Positions 18,824-28,106 of a stretch of 64,000 nucleotides of DNA are shown here, piece by piece. A model generated the notes under the pieces. That model was not told the DNA's origin and did not search any database. It saw nothing but the letters and a program-made list of their open reading frames with translations. Source of the DNA: Bowmanella denitrificans (GTDB lineage Bacteria; Pseudomonadota; Gammaproteobacteria; Enterobacterales; Alteromonadaceae). The stretch covers positions 62,001 to 126,000 of the forward strand of contig NZ_BAAAEI010000023.1 of NCBI RefSeq assembly GCF_039522935.1, read 5' to 3'. The translations under genes were made by a program, and so were the position numbers. The stretch's first letter is position 1, and each line of letters opens with the position of its first letter.

Positions 18824-19000
18824 ATGACCGAACTCCATCCTATATTCTTTATGGGTAATAACCATGTATTGCCGGATATTTTACGCAATGCCTATATGCT
18901 GATAACGCCTGTGGTGACCGTCATTGTTGTAACCCTGGTGTATTCGTTAGGCTTTAAGCGATTTTTTAAAAGGCCTGCCGCCCTGAGAAAACCGGGTTAA
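18824..19000 (+). CDS. 58-residue single-span membrane protein
   Basis: This small open frame lies 24 bases after the DUF4386-like gene. It begins MTELHPIFFMGNNHVLPDIL. One hydrophobic helix follows (about 25-45: MLITPVVTVIVVTLVYSLG), and then a basic tail (FKRFFKRPAALRKPG). The plan of helix plus positive tail is that of a real small inner-membrane protein. An AGGG lies about ten bases upstream of the ATG. Nothing is known of its function; co-transcription with the preceding gene is likely from the spacing. Confidence 0.55.
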   Translation: MTELHPIFFMGNNHVLPDILRNAYMLITPVVTVIVVTLVYSLGFKRFFKRPAALRKPG

Positions 19001-19048
19001 CCGTTTGCTCGAGGCTGCTCAGCGAGAGGGTTTCTTCCTCACTCCAGT

Positions 19049-20533
19049 TTAAGCACTAAGGGCCAGTAGCTCCCGGTATTCATCCAGGGCGTACTGGTCG
19101 GTCATACCGCTGACCATATCCTGGATCAGGCGGCAACGATAATAACCTTCCCATATGGTTAAATCGGCATTGTCTGGCAGGTCTTTGAGCGCCAGTTGGT
19201 AGGCGCTGATATGCTTATTGGCCAAACGTTTGGCCAGACGGGATTCAATCAGCAGGTCACGGTGACCGCCGCTAATCACCTGCTGGAAGTCTTCGCTGCA
19301 CAAGGCCAGTAAGGGGCGATACTGATTAAGTAATTCGCTGATAATGCGATAGCCCTGCAGTTCCAGGGTTTCCACCTCAGGGACGCTGAAGATATGCTTA
19401 ATAGCGACTTTCTTAAAGGTTTCGATCAAGCGATGATTCAGTGAATCATCTTCCAGCAAGGCGCGGTTAAAATCACCGGCATAAATAGACTCGATATTGT
19501 CTAAAAAGGCATCGGCACCGTGCTGCACCAGCGGGTGAATCAAACTGACCCGCAGCCACATAAAATACTGATGGGCTTTGTTCAGGGGCTCATCATCGGC
19601 GCGTTTCAGCACATAGTTCATAACCTGGCGAAAACTTCTGGGTTCACGGCCGGGTAGAAAGGCCACGTCGGCCAGACCATGATCGCCATTAAATTCGTCG
19701 ATCAGTAGCTCGGTCAGACGGGAATAGCTAAGCAGACCTTTTTCCACTCCGTCTTCGATATCTGCCAGGCAATAAGAAATATCATCGGCCGCTTCCATCA
19801 AATAGGCCAGCGGGTAGCGGCAATAGGGTGCCAATGCCAACTGGTTTTGCAGCGCCTGCACAAAACCTTGCTCCGACAGGTAGTAGCCCGGCTTTTTACG
19901 CAGATAGCTCATGGCTTGGTCTTTACCCGGTTTCGCTTCAAAGGCCGGGCGGGTATATTTCAATACACAGGCGGCCTGCATATAGGTCAGGTTCAGGCCC
20001 AGTAATGAGTGAATCAAACGAATGGCCTGGGCATTGCCTTCAAAGCTGGACAGATCGGCCAGGATGCGTTGCTTTAGTTCTGAATCCGGCTCGTTTTTGA
20101 ACAGTGGCAGGTTGTCCAGGTGATCGCGAAACCATTTGGTAATGGCCGCTTCGCCAAAATGACCAAAGGGTGGATTGCCAATATCGTGCATCAGGCAGGC
20201 CATTTCTACCAGGGATTCCAGTGCCCGCTCTAAACCATCCAGGCCATAATGGGTTGCCCTGTCGCCTAGCTTATCGTACAAGGTTCGCACTAAAAAACGG
20301 CCGGTTTGCTGCACTTCCAGGCTATGGGTCAGACGTGAGCGTACTGCGGCGTTACGTTCCAGTGGAAATACCTGGGTTTTTTGCTGCAAACGGCGAATAG
20401 CGGCGGACTGTATAATACGCCCGCGATCACTTTCCAGCGCCCGTTCCAGTTTCCTGATATCCCATTGGCTGCTATCGCCGTTTTTATTATAAGGGCGGGC
20501 GGTGCTGAGTTTTTGGCGAAAGTCTATGGGCAT
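19049..20533 (-). CDS. dgt: Deoxyguanosine triphosphate triphosphohydrolase
   Basis: This 494-residue HD-domain enzyme is close to the length of E. coli Dgt. The N-terminal SDRGRIIQSAAIRRLQQKTQ and RSRLTHSLEV carry the first histidine. MACLMHDIGNPPFGHFGE carries the HD pair, and AADDISYCLADIEDG carries the distal aspartate. The enzyme cleaves dGTP to deoxyguanosine and tripolyphosphate, affecting dNTP pools and phage resistance. The ATG at 20533 is used; a GTG two codons upstream is also in frame and neither has a strong ribosome site. It stands alone, convergent with the small membrane-protein gene. The metal ligands look complete. Confidence 0.93.
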   Translation of the reverse strand: MPIDFRQKLSTARPYNKNGDSSQWDIRKLERALESDRGRIIQSAAIRRLQQKTQVFPLERNAAVRSRLTHSLEVQQTGRFLVRTLYDKLGDRATHYGLDGLERALESLVEMACLMHDIGNPPFGHFGEAAITKWFRDHLDNLPLFKNEPDSELKQRILADLSSFEGNAQAIRLIHSLLGLNLTYMQAACVLKYTRPAFEAKPGKDQAMSYLRKKPGYYLSEQGFVQALQNQLALAPYCRYPLAYLMEAADDISYCLADIEDGVEKGLLSYSRLTELLIDEFNGDHGLADVAFLPGREPRSFRQVMNYVLKRADDEPLNKAHQYFMWLRVSLIHPLVQHGADAFLDNIESIYAGDFNRALLEDDSLNHRLIETFKKVAIKHIFSVPEVETLELQGYRIISELLNQYRPLLALCSEDFQQVISGGHRDLLIESRLAKRLANKHISAYQLALKDLPDNADLTIWEGYYRCRLIQDMVSGMTDQYALDEYRELLALSA

Positions 20534-20631
20534 GGGCACGAGTAAGATTCAGGACTTATGCTAATGCTACCTGTTTTACACCAGCGATGGCTAACTTATT
20601 CATGTCAGCCATCGCCAGGCATGATTATCCG

Positions 20632-22563
20632 TTATAGATAGGTGCTAAGGAAGGTTTCCAATTCTCGTAAGGTAGTGAGTCGATTCGCTTCAATTTCAAG
20701 GTAGTGGTTACCTTTAGGGAGTTCTACATAGCGAACATTTTTGTCCAGATCCTGCAGCTCTTCCGCCATCTCCCTGCTGTGTTTCACTGGCACAACCCTG
20801 TCCTCCTCACCGTGGATCAGTAATACCGGGGCGGAAATTTTATCTGCCAGATGAAGAGGAGACACTTCTTTTAACTGGCTTCTGTCATCACCAAACTGCT
20901 TTTTGACCACTTCTCGATTCGTATACCGTCGTGAATCACTGAGGATCATGGTTAAATCTGTAACCCCATTAATACTTGCCGCGCACTTAAAAGTATCTCC
21001 TTGCGTTGCCAGTCCCATCAGGGCGGCATAACCACCATAGCTGGCACCAACCAGACAAACTCTTTCCGGGGCGGCGAGTTTTTCGCTTATCAGCCAGGCA
21101 GCAGCATCTTGCAGGTCATGCTGCATTTCTTTTCCCCAACCTTTTACCGAGGCCTGCTCAAAGTCAAAACCATAGCCTGAGGAACCTCGGAAGTTGGGTT
21201 GTAATACCAGGTAACCGCGATTCACGAGGAATTCAGTGAGCCAGTCAAAACCACCATAATCTCTGGCCATAGGTCCACCATGAGGCAGGATAACGGCGGG
21301 TATTAACTGGTCTGGTGCTCGATAGTGTGGCTCGGTCAAATAAGCTTCAATTTTTAGCCCATCCCTGGCAATGTATTGTACTTTTCGCTTTCCTGCTAAA
21401 TTATCTGCTTTAAGTAAAGGGTATTGTGACGACAAGACATCAAGACTACCTTGATCTCGATCGCCAAGATAAAAGATGCCAGGTTTATTGTCTTGGAAAC
21501 TAAGCAGCACATACTTGCGCTCATCTTCGCTCATGCTGATTATAATATTGGCTGCATTAGGTAAGACTTTGTCCAGAGCGCGCTGAAAATTCTTATAACT
21601 TTGATCCCAATAAACCCGCCCATTGTCGGCCTCGCCGTGAGTTACGCCCACAACTTCGCCGCTTTTGCGTGAGTATATAAGGCGCCCTTCGATGTCGTAG
21701 CGGTGGTCTGCATAAACCAGTTCCTTCTCTAACGATTCACTTCGCAAATTCACTTTAAATATGGCGTATCTGTCTTGGTGAATGGCTCGGATGTAGAGTA
21801 TGTCTGGATTCTTATCAAAGCCTAAAATATCTATGTCTGGCGCGTCGAATAGCTGATATTCCCACAAAGTTTGCCAGTCACCTGTTTGAAGATTTCTGTG
21901 AATGTAAAAGACCCTGGCTTCATCCAAACCTAAGCCAATTCTTACTCTGCCTTGCCTGTCAGCATACCAACCGCGAATGTTTTCACGGGCGTGTTGCAGC
22001 TTTTCCCGCTTGTTGTTGTTAAGACTCAGTTTGTAAACGTTGGGTTGATTGGGTAGGTCCGCATCTACAGCGAGTAAGAAGTGCTCATTATCTTGTGGTA
22101 ACAAACTAATGACGTTATCTTGAAATTGGCTTTGATGATCATCCGACGCATATGCCCCTCGGGTTTTAAACGCTGGCTCGAGACTGCTTCCTTGCTTGAT
22201 GTTAACTTTCAGAAGTCGAGTTTCGGTAGTGCTTACACCATGTCGCTTGGCTGGAAATCTGGCTCCAATTAATAAAACATCGTTGTTTGCCCATTCGTAC
22301 CAGCTAATTTTGAACTTCTGGTTATCTGTGGTAGCTAGTACATTTGAATCCATCGTTTTTACATTCAAACTGAGTAGCACGGTATTTCCCTGCATATTTC
22401 TTAGCATGGTTACGTGCTTCCCATCAGGGGCTAGTTTTACATTGCTAATCACTGGCAGACTGCCAAAAGCTTCCAGAGGTAGTTTACCCGGGGCAGTCGT
22501 TTCTGAACTGAAGGTTGGGATGGCAAAACACAAAAGGTATAACGCGGAGACAACAATGCGCAT
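20632..22563 (-). CDS. Exported S9 family (prolyl oligopeptidase-like) peptidase
   Basis: This protein of about 643 residues has a signal peptide (MRIVVSALYLLCFAIPTFSS). A seven-bladed propeller-like N-terminal domain (about 25-380) is followed by an alpha/beta-hydrolase domain. The nucleophile motif VGASYGGYAALMG, the acid in IHGEEDRVVPV and the histidine in LPKGNHYLE form a complete Ser-Asp-His triad. HGGPMARDYGGFDW is the oxyanion region. The family is S9C-like, cutting short peptides in the periplasm. An open frame continues 21 codons upstream, but the ATG used has AAAGGA about 11 bases ahead and gives a proper signal peptide. It is divergent from the kef-type gene. The substrate is unknown. 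Confidence 0.87.
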   Translation of the reverse strand: MRIVVSALYLLCFAIPTFSSETTAPGKLPLEAFGSLPVISNVKLAPDGKHVTMLRNMQGNTVLLSLNVKTMDSNVLATTDNQKFKISWYEWANNDVLLIGARFPAKRHGVSTTETRLLKVNIKQGSSLEPAFKTRGAYASDDHQSQFQDNVISLLPQDNEHFLLAVDADLPNQPNVYKLSLNNNKREKLQHARENIRGWYADRQGRVRIGLGLDEARVFYIHRNLQTGDWQTLWEYQLFDAPDIDILGFDKNPDILYIRAIHQDRYAIFKVNLRSESLEKELVYADHRYDIEGRLIYSRKSGEVVGVTHGEADNGRVYWDQSYKNFQRALDKVLPNAANIIISMSEDERKYVLLSFQDNKPGIFYLGDRDQGSLDVLSSQYPLLKADNLAGKRKVQYIARDGLKIEAYLTEPHYRAPDQLIPAVILPHGGPMARDYGGFDWLTEFLVNRGYLVLQPNFRGSSGYGFDFEQASVKGWGKEMQHDLQDAAAWLISEKLAAPERVCLVGASYGGYAALMGLATQGDTFKCAASINGVTDLTMILSDSRRYTNREVVKKQFGDDRSQLKEVSPLHLADKISAPVLLIHGEEDRVVPVKHSREMAEELQDLDKNVRYVELPKGNHYLEIEANRLTTLRELETFLSTYL

Positions 22564-22714
22564 AGATAGCATGTTCCTTTGCAAAATATTACTCTTAACT
22601 CGTTTAATCTGCGATTTTAAACCCATTTGTTTTTTGGTCTAGCGTTTTAACGAGTCCTGTCCAGATGGCTCGCTCGTTGAGTCGTTTGCGCAGACGGGTT
22701 CAATGAGGTACTTA

Positions 22715-24475
22715 ATGTCTGGACTTGGCGTTGGATTGATCTTCCTGATTGCGGCAGTGATTGCCGTACCTTTATTTAAGCGACTGAAGCTGGGTGCCAT
22801 TCTTGGTTATCTGGTGGCTGGCGTGGTAATTGGGCCCTCGGTGCTGGGGCTTATTCACGACCCGGATCATGTGCTGCATGTAGCCGAACTGGGAGTGATT
22901 CTGCTGTTGTTTGTGATTGGCCTGGAACTGGAGCCGAAAAAGCTTTGGTCTATGCGCAAGGCCGTTGTGCTGACTGGCGGTGGTCAGTTGCTGTTAACCG
23001 CCGCCATTCTGGTCGGGGCCCTGATACTGCTGGCACAGCAGCAGTGGCAACCCTCGTTGGTCATTGGCCTGGCATTGGCCTTGTCGTCTACCGCATTTGC
23101 CATTCAATTAATGGCCGAGCAAGGCATTCTGAAAACGCCGCCGGGTCAGCAGGGGTTCGCCATTTTGCTGATGCAGGATCTGGCCGTGATCCCCATCTTG
23201 TTGTTGGTGGAAGGACTGGCCGGTAACGGTGAGGGCGCGGCGCCGCCCTGGTGGCTGAGCTTGTCGGCAATTGTTGCTGTGTTGCTGGTGGGCCGCTATC
23301 TGCTCAACCCGTTTTTACGCCTGTTGTCGCGCTATGGCAGCGAAGAGGTGATGACGGCCGCGGCGCTGCTGATTGTGATTGCCACGGCGCTGGTGATGGA
23401 GCAGGCCGGGTTATCCATGGGCATGGGGGCCTTCCTGGCCGGTATGTTGCTGGCCAATTCCAGCTTTCGTCATCAGCTTGAAACCGAGATTGAGCCCTTT
23501 AAAGGCTTGCTGCTCGGGCTGTTTTTTATCGCCATTGGCATGAACCTGGATTTGCAACTGTTGCTGGACAATCCCGGCTTTATCCTGGCTGCCAGTCTGG
23601 GGCTGGTGGCGGTGAAAACCCTGATTATCGGCCTGCTGCTGATGCTGGCCGGACAGAAAAAAGGCGATGCCGTGCGGGTGGCATTAATGCTGTCCCAGGG
23701 CGGTGAGTTTGCCTTTGTGGTTATGACCAGTGCGGCGGGAAATGGTTTGCTGGCGCCGGCGCTGGCCAGTCAGGTCAGCCTGATTGTTGGCATTTCTATG
23801 GCGCTCACCTCGCCAGTAGTGATTCTGTACAGCCGCTGGGTAAACAGCCGCCAATGTCCGCCGGTGTATGACAGCGCAACCAGCGTGGAAGAGCCGCAGG
23901 TGGTGATTGCCGGTTTTGGCCGCTTCGGACAAATGAGCGCCAGGATCCTGACCGCTAATCAGATTGCCTTTACTGCGCTGGACAAAGACGCCGAACATAT
24001 CGCCTTTGTGCAGCGCTTTGGCAACAAAGTGTTTTATGGGGATGCCACCCGTCTGGATTTACTTAAGGCGGCGGGCATTGAGCAGGCCAAGGTGCTGTTG
24101 ATTGCAGTAAACCGCGAAACAGAGGTAGTTAAAATTGCCGAGCTGGCCCGCGAGCATTTCCCTCACCTGCATATTATCGCCCGTGCCCATAACCGCATGA
24201 CGGTGCGTAATCTGCACCGGTTGGGGGTGACTGAGGTGGTACGTGAGGTGTATTCAGGCAGCCTGGAAGCGGCCAATATGCTGCTCAAAGCCTATGGTAT
24301 GTCCAGTGCCCGTGCTGATTATCTGGTGCAGGTGTTTCGCAAGCACGACGAAACCTTGCTGGCCGGTACCCTGGAAGAGCTGGATGACATGGACGCCCTG
24401 ATTGAACGCAGCAAGCAGGGCAGGGCACAACTGGAATCGCTGTTCAGGCAGGACAGTGAGGATATTGGCCGCTAA
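22715..24475 (+). CDS. CPA2-family cation:proton antiporter, Kef type
   Basis: This protein of about 586 residues has 12 or so N-terminal membrane helices (about 1-385). These include the Na/H-exchanger core motif QGGEFAFVVM and ALALSSTAFAIQLMAEQGIL. A cytoplasmic RCK/TrkA-N domain follows, with the nucleotide-binding VVIAGFGRFGQMSARIL near residue 397 and ALDKDAEHIAFVQRFGNKVFYGDAT. Family members exchange K+ or Na+ for protons; KefB/KefC are gated by glutathione adducts. No kefF/kefG ancillary gene is adjacent, so the gating ligand is uncertain. The ATG at 22715 is preferred because GAGGT lies five bases ahead; an ATG four codons earlier overlaps that site. It is a single gene. Confidence 0.88.
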   Translation: MSGLGVGLIFLIAAVIAVPLFKRLKLGAILGYLVAGVVIGPSVLGLIHDPDHVLHVAELGVILLLFVIGLELEPKKLWSMRKAVVLTGGGQLLLTAAILVGALILLAQQQWQPSLVIGLALALSSTAFAIQLMAEQGILKTPPGQQGFAILLMQDLAVIPILLLVEGLAGNGEGAAPPWWLSLSAIVAVLLVGRYLLNPFLRLLSRYGSEEVMTAAALLIVIATALVMEQAGLSMGMGAFLAGMLLANSSFRHQLETEIEPFKGLLLGLFFIAIGMNLDLQLLLDNPGFILAASLGLVAVKTLIIGLLLMLAGQKKGDAVRVALMLSQGGEFAFVVMTSAAGNGLLAPALASQVSLIVGISMALTSPVVILYSRWVNSRQCPPVYDSATSVEEPQVVIAGFGRFGQMSARILTANQIAFTALDKDAEHIAFVQRFGNKVFYGDATRLDLLKAAGIEQAKVLLIAVNRETEVVKIAELAREHFPHLHIIARAHNRMTVRNLHRLGVTEVVREVYSGSLEAANMLLKAYGMSSARADYLVQVFRKHDETLLAGTLEELDDMDALIERSKQGRAQLESLFRQDSEDIGR

Positions 24476-24500
24476 ATCAACCGGCGCGGAAATGTGCGTT

Positions 24501-25106
24501 TCAGCGCAGAAAACGCACCAGAGCCTGACCAGCTTCGCTGATATGCTCGCTTAGCAGTTGACTGGCCAGGGCTGCATCGCCTTTGCGCAAGGCGTTTAGC
24601 AGTGCATGGTGCTCGGCCTGACTGCGGGATTGATAGTTGAGGCTAAGAGACTGGTAGCCGATATAGCGCTGACACTGGCGATGCAGATGCTCAACCATAC
24701 TGAACAAGGTGGGGCGGGCTGCTGCGCGAAAAATGCAGGCATGAAATTGCCAGTTCAACTCACCGATGTCCGCCGCTGTCAGCCCGTCGGACGCCATTTT
24801 TATCAGTATATCCTCGGCCCGGCCGAGTATTTCGGCATTCAGGTTGGCCATGGCCAACTCCTGTAACAAGGGCTCCAGGCGCATTCTCATCAGGTAGATA
24901 TCCTCTACCTCGTTGGCGTCAAACTCCGGTACCGCCACCCCGCATTTACCATGGTCGGCCAGCCAGCCTTCATTCTTGAGGCGTAAAATGGCATCGCGCA
25001 CCGGGATACGGCTGACCTGATACTGCTCGGCCAGGGCTTTTTGCTTGAGCACCGTGCCGGGGGCAAAACGTCCGGCCTGCAAATCTGCTTTAAGTTTGTG
25101 ATACAT
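24501..25106 (-). CDS. GntR-family regulator (FCD type), probable benE repressor
   Basis: This 201-residue regulator has an N-terminal winged helix (residues 3-65: KQKALAEQYQVSRIPVRDAI, then RLKNEGWLAD). A helical FCD ligand domain follows, with histidines typical of metal-binding members (NWQFHACIF, QAEHHALLNAL, LLSEHISE). It lies 10 bases downstream of benE on the same strand, so it is probably co-transcribed. A perfect 16-base palindrome and a second near copy sit at the benE promoter and start codon and are the obvious operators. The ligand may be the BenE substrate or a breakdown product. The ATG at 25106 is used; a TTG two codons earlier is possible. Confidence 0.87.
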   Translation of the reverse strand: MYHKLKADLQAGRFAPGTVLKQKALAEQYQVSRIPVRDAILRLKNEGWLADHGKCGVAVPEFDANEVEDIYLMRMRLEPLLQELAMANLNAEILGRAEDILIKMASDGLTAADIGELNWQFHACIFRAAARPTLFSMVEHLHRQCQRYIGYQSLSLNYQSRSQAEHHALLNALRKGDAALASQLLSEHISEAGQALVRFLR

Positions 25107-25116
25107 ACTCAAAAGG

Positions 25117-26283
25117 TCAACGCGCTCTTGTTAGTAGCAGGGTCAGCATGCCGCCAACCAGCCCCCAGAATGCCGCGCCAATACCAAAGAAACTAACGCC
25201 CGATGCGGTTAGCAAAAAGCAAATCAGGGCGGCGTCACGTTCCTGCACCTCGGCCACCGCAGCCGATAAACTGGCACCAATAGTGCCAACAAGTGCTAAA
25301 CCGGCCAGACTGGCGACCAGCGCTGTCGGCAGGGCGGTAAAAAGTGCCACCACTGAAGCGCCGCCAAGACCGGCCAGAACGTAAAAGAAGCCAGCCGACA
25401 GCCCGGCAATATAGCGTTTTTTGCTATCCGGATGCGATTCAGGACCGGTACAAATGGCTGCGGTAATGGCCGCCAGATTAAAGGCGAAGCCGCCAAAAGG
25501 TGCCAGCAGCAAGGCTGTGATCCCGGTCCCCGTCAGTACCGGTGATACCGGGACCTGCTCGTAGCCACTGGCCCGTAGCGTTGCCACGCCAGGGATATTT
25601 TGCGATGTCATGGTGACAATAAACAGCGGCAGTCCAACTCCCAGTAATACGCCAAAATCAAATTCCGGCCATACCAGCACCGGCTGGCTAAGACTCAGGT
25701 TGAGCGCGTTCAGATCCATTTTATTCAGTACCAGACTGGCCGTCAGGCCCACGGCCAATACCAGTATAATGGTATAACGGGGCAACCAGCGTTTACCCAG
25801 CAGGTAGGTGGCCAGCATTAAACCCACTAACCAGGGCTCACTCTGCAAGGACAAAAATACTGACAGACCGAATTGCAGCAGAATACCGGCCAGCATCGCA
25901 CTGGCAATACTGGTGGGAATACGTCGCATCAACCGGTCAAAGCCGCCAGATAGTCCAAGTAGTAAGGTTAACAGGGCACTAAACAGAAAGGCGCCAATGG
26001 CCTGGGTAATAGGTACGCCAAGCAGACTGGTAGCCAACAGGGCGGCGCCGGGGGTGGACCAGGCGGTAATCACCGGGGCTTTGTAATACCAGGAAAAGCC
26101 AATACAGGTCAGCCCCATGCCCAACCCCAGGGCAAAAATCCAGGATACCATCATGGCCTGATCGGCCCCGGCCGCTTGCGCAGCCTGAAAGACAATGGCA
26201 ACAGAACTGGCGAACCCTACTAATACTGCCACCAGTCCGGCGCTGACCGCCGACAAGCTTAGATCCTGACGCCAGGAGCTCAT
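25117..26283 (-). CDS. benE: BenE-type benzoate/proton symporter
   Basis: This 388-residue membrane protein has about 11-12 helices. Regions typical of BenE include GFASSVAIVFQAAQAAGADQ, AWSTPGAALLAT, and FGGFAFNLAAITAAICTGPE followed by SHPDSKKRYIAG. The family imports benzoate with protons, although some members serve purines or other aromatics. No benzoate catabolic genes are present in the window, so the physiological substrate is open. The ATG has AAGG eight bases ahead within the second operator. The GntR regulator follows 10 bases after the stop, giving a self-regulated transporter-regulator operon. Confidence 0.88.
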   Translation of the reverse strand: MSSWRQDLSLSAVSAGLVAVLVGFASSVAIVFQAAQAAGADQAMMVSWIFALGLGMGLTCIGFSWYYKAPVITAWSTPGAALLATSLLGVPITQAIGAFLFSALLTLLLGLSGGFDRLMRRIPTSIASAMLAGILLQFGLSVFLSLQSEPWLVGLMLATYLLGKRWLPRYTIILVLAVGLTASLVLNKMDLNALNLSLSQPVLVWPEFDFGVLLGVGLPLFIVTMTSQNIPGVATLRASGYEQVPVSPVLTGTGITALLLAPFGGFAFNLAAITAAICTGPESHPDSKKRYIAGLSAGFFYVLAGLGGASVVALFTALPTALVASLAGLALVGTIGASLSAAVAEVQERDAALICFLLTASGVSFFGIGAAFWGLVGGMLTLLLTRAR

Positions 26284-26315
26284 AATGTATACCTTATAAA
26301 AAATGTATACATTTT
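26284..26315 (-). promoter_or_regulatory. Tandem GntR operators in the benE leader
   Basis: AAAATGTATACATTTT at 26300-26315 is a perfect 16-base palindrome. AATGTATACCTT at 26284-26295 is the same core with one mismatch and covers the benE ribosome site up to the ATG. The centres are 18 bases apart. The GTATAC core fits FCD-type GntR operators (T-GT-N-AC-A patterns). Binding of the downstream GntR protein here would block transcription and translation start. Confidence 0.75.
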
Positions 26316-26350
26316 ATTTTGGCGTAAACTATCACTAATGCAAGCGCTGT

Positions 26351-26953
26351 TTATGCTGTGATCAAGTCCAACAACCCTGGCAGCAGGGATGCGACTAACA
26401 ACAGTGCCATACTGATATTAAATATGCGTAGATTGCCCGGCGTATTAATAAAGCGTTTTAAACTGGTGCCAAACAGCAGCCAGGCGATTGTGCAAGGCGT
26501 GCCGAGCAGTAAAAAGCTCAGGGCAATAAACATCACCTGCCAGGTGTAGTCGTTGCCTGCTGAGGTATAAGTGGCAACCGCCCCCACAATCATGATCCAG
26601 GCCTTAGGGTTAACCCACTGAAATAGCGCCGCCTGCATAAAACTAAAGGGTTTGCGCTCTTTAAGCTTTATACCGCCGACCGGTGCCGAAGCAATTTTCC
26701 AGGCCAGCCATAACAGATACAGGGTGCCGATAACTTTCAGCACATCATGCAGACGCGGAAAGGCGCTGAAAATGCCTGCCATACCCAGGCCAACCGCCAC
26801 TACCATCAGGGTAAAGCCAAGATCTATGCCCAGCAGATGCGGAATACTGCGTTTGATACCATGATTCAGGCCCGATGCCATTATCATCAGATTATTGGGG
26901 CCGGGGGTGACGGACGCTGACACCACAAACAGCAATAACGCGGCGTATTCCAT
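26351..26953 (-). CDS. LysE/RhtB-family amino-acid exporter
   Basis: This 200-residue protein has six predicted membrane helices. It starts MEYAALLLFVVSASVTPGPN, which carries the SxTPGPN motif of LysE/RhtB translocators, followed by NLMIMASGLNHGIKRSIPHL and FQWVNPKAWIMIVGA (the WxNPKAW motif). The family exports amino acids such as lysine, threonine or homoserine; the substrate is not readable. GGGAGT lies ahead of the ATG. The gene starts only four bases after the tdk stop region on the same strand, so it is probably co-transcribed with tdk. Confidence 0.9.
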   Translation of the reverse strand: MEYAALLLFVVSASVTPGPNNLMIMASGLNHGIKRSIPHLLGIDLGFTLMVVAVGLGMAGIFSAFPRLHDVLKVIGTLYLLWLAWKIASAPVGGIKLKERKPFSFMQAALFQWVNPKAWIMIVGAVATYTSAGNDYTWQVMFIALSFLLLGTPCTIAWLLFGTSLKRFINTPGNLRIFNISMALLLVASLLPGLLDLITA

Positions 26954-26956
26954 CTG

Positions 26957-27535
26957 TTACTCCCATACCAACTGTTTAAAGTGCAAGCGGCACATGGAAA
27001 CATATTTGTCATTGCCGCCTACATCCACCTGTGCCCCTTGTTTGACTGCCTGACCCTGCTCATCCATACGTACCACAAAGTTGGCCTTGCGACCACAGTG
27101 ACAAACGGTTTTCAGTTCTACCAGTTTGTCGGCCCAGGCCAGCAGGTAATGGCTGCCTTCGAAGGTTTCACCGGCAAAGTCGGTGCGCAAGCCATAAGCC
27201 AGCACCGGAATGTTGAGCTCGTCCACCACAAAGGTCAGCTGTTTAACCTGCTCTTTGGTTAAAAACTGGGCTTCGTCTATAAACACGCAGTCAATGCGCT
27301 GTTGGCGGTTGAGCTTATTGATTTGTTCAAGCAGATGGCTGTCCTGGCCGAACAATTGCGCTTCGGCCTGCAAACCAATTCGCGAGGCCACCACGCCTGT
27401 GCCAAAACGGTCGTCCAGTGCGGCGGTAAACAACACCACATGCATGCCCCGCTCTTTGTAGTTGTAGGCGGACTGCAACAGAGAGGTGGATTTACCGGCA
27501 TTCATTGCCGAATAGTAAAAATACAGTTGCGCCAT
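26957..27535 (-). CDS. tdk: Thymidine kinase
   Basis: This 192-residue enzyme has the P-loop SAMNAGKST (residues 9-17), the Walker B/DEAQ motif VFIDEAQFL, the lasso region YGLRTDFAGETFEGS, and zinc-binding cysteines in VCHCGRKANF and MCRLHF. It phosphorylates thymidine to dTMP with ATP in the salvage pathway. The ATG used gives the standard MAQLYFYYSAMNAGKST start; the open frame extends 21 codons further but without family similarity. It is followed by the LysE-type gene on the same strand. Confidence 0.96.
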   Translation of the reverse strand: MAQLYFYYSAMNAGKSTSLLQSAYNYKERGMHVVLFTAALDDRFGTGVVASRIGLQAEAQLFGQDSHLLEQINKLNRQQRIDCVFIDEAQFLTKEQVKQLTFVVDELNIPVLAYGLRTDFAGETFEGSHYLLAWADKLVELKTVCHCGRKANFVVRMDEQGQAVKQGAQVDVGGNDKYVSMCRLHFKQLVWE

Positions 27536-28106
27536 AACTCTCAGTACACCGGGCAGATAAAGGACCGCTATTGTGCCGTCAGTTGCCCTGAAAGTCACTT
27601 TGGCATGGTGCTTACTATGGGGGATAGGTTAATAGAAGACTGGCGAATTGCTGTTGGATTTGGCCAGTCAGTTGCCGCTGCGTACAAAACGGCGGCTATC
27701 AGCGCTGACTGGCCTGGCCGTGTCTTTGCTATTGCCGGAATACAACAGGCCCAATTGCTTCAGAACAATACTATATGCACTGGGGGCTTTTTCTGCAGTC
27801 TTTTGTGGTTTTTCGTTATTGGCACCAGATTTCATGGCAAGCTCACGTCTAATGGTCATCTCAGGGAAGTAAATACTAACCCAAATAGGTATATAGCAGA
27901 GTATGCAATTTATACTAAGGGTATGCGTTATGGGTATGGTAATACTTTGCCGTTGTGGTGAGCTCGACAGTGGACAAAACATTCCCTTAGAATGCAAACT
28001 CTACACTGAGCTCCCTTCCTTAGGGGATTGATAGTTTGGAAAAGCTATTTAGCATTGCTAATGATGCGTGCTATCGGTTGCCAATCTCCAATAATAAGAC
28101 CTTGCC
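27536..28106. other. 570-base intergenic region between tdk and the S41 protease
   Basis: This is a divergent gap. Overlapping open frames on both strands (e.g. 27648-27872 plus, TTG start, with a hydrophobic stretch TILYALGAFSAVFCGFSLLA; 27668-27997 minus) lack ribosome sites and recognised domains, so none is called. The promoters of tdk and the S41 gene should lie here but no strong consensus was picked out. Confidence 0.3.

Noticed and set aside
27302..27961. 219-residue plus-strand open frame overlapping tdk
   Set aside because: Its first half is the antisense of tdk and the rest has no domain; a conflicting frame in the same place is equally long and neither has a ribosome site.
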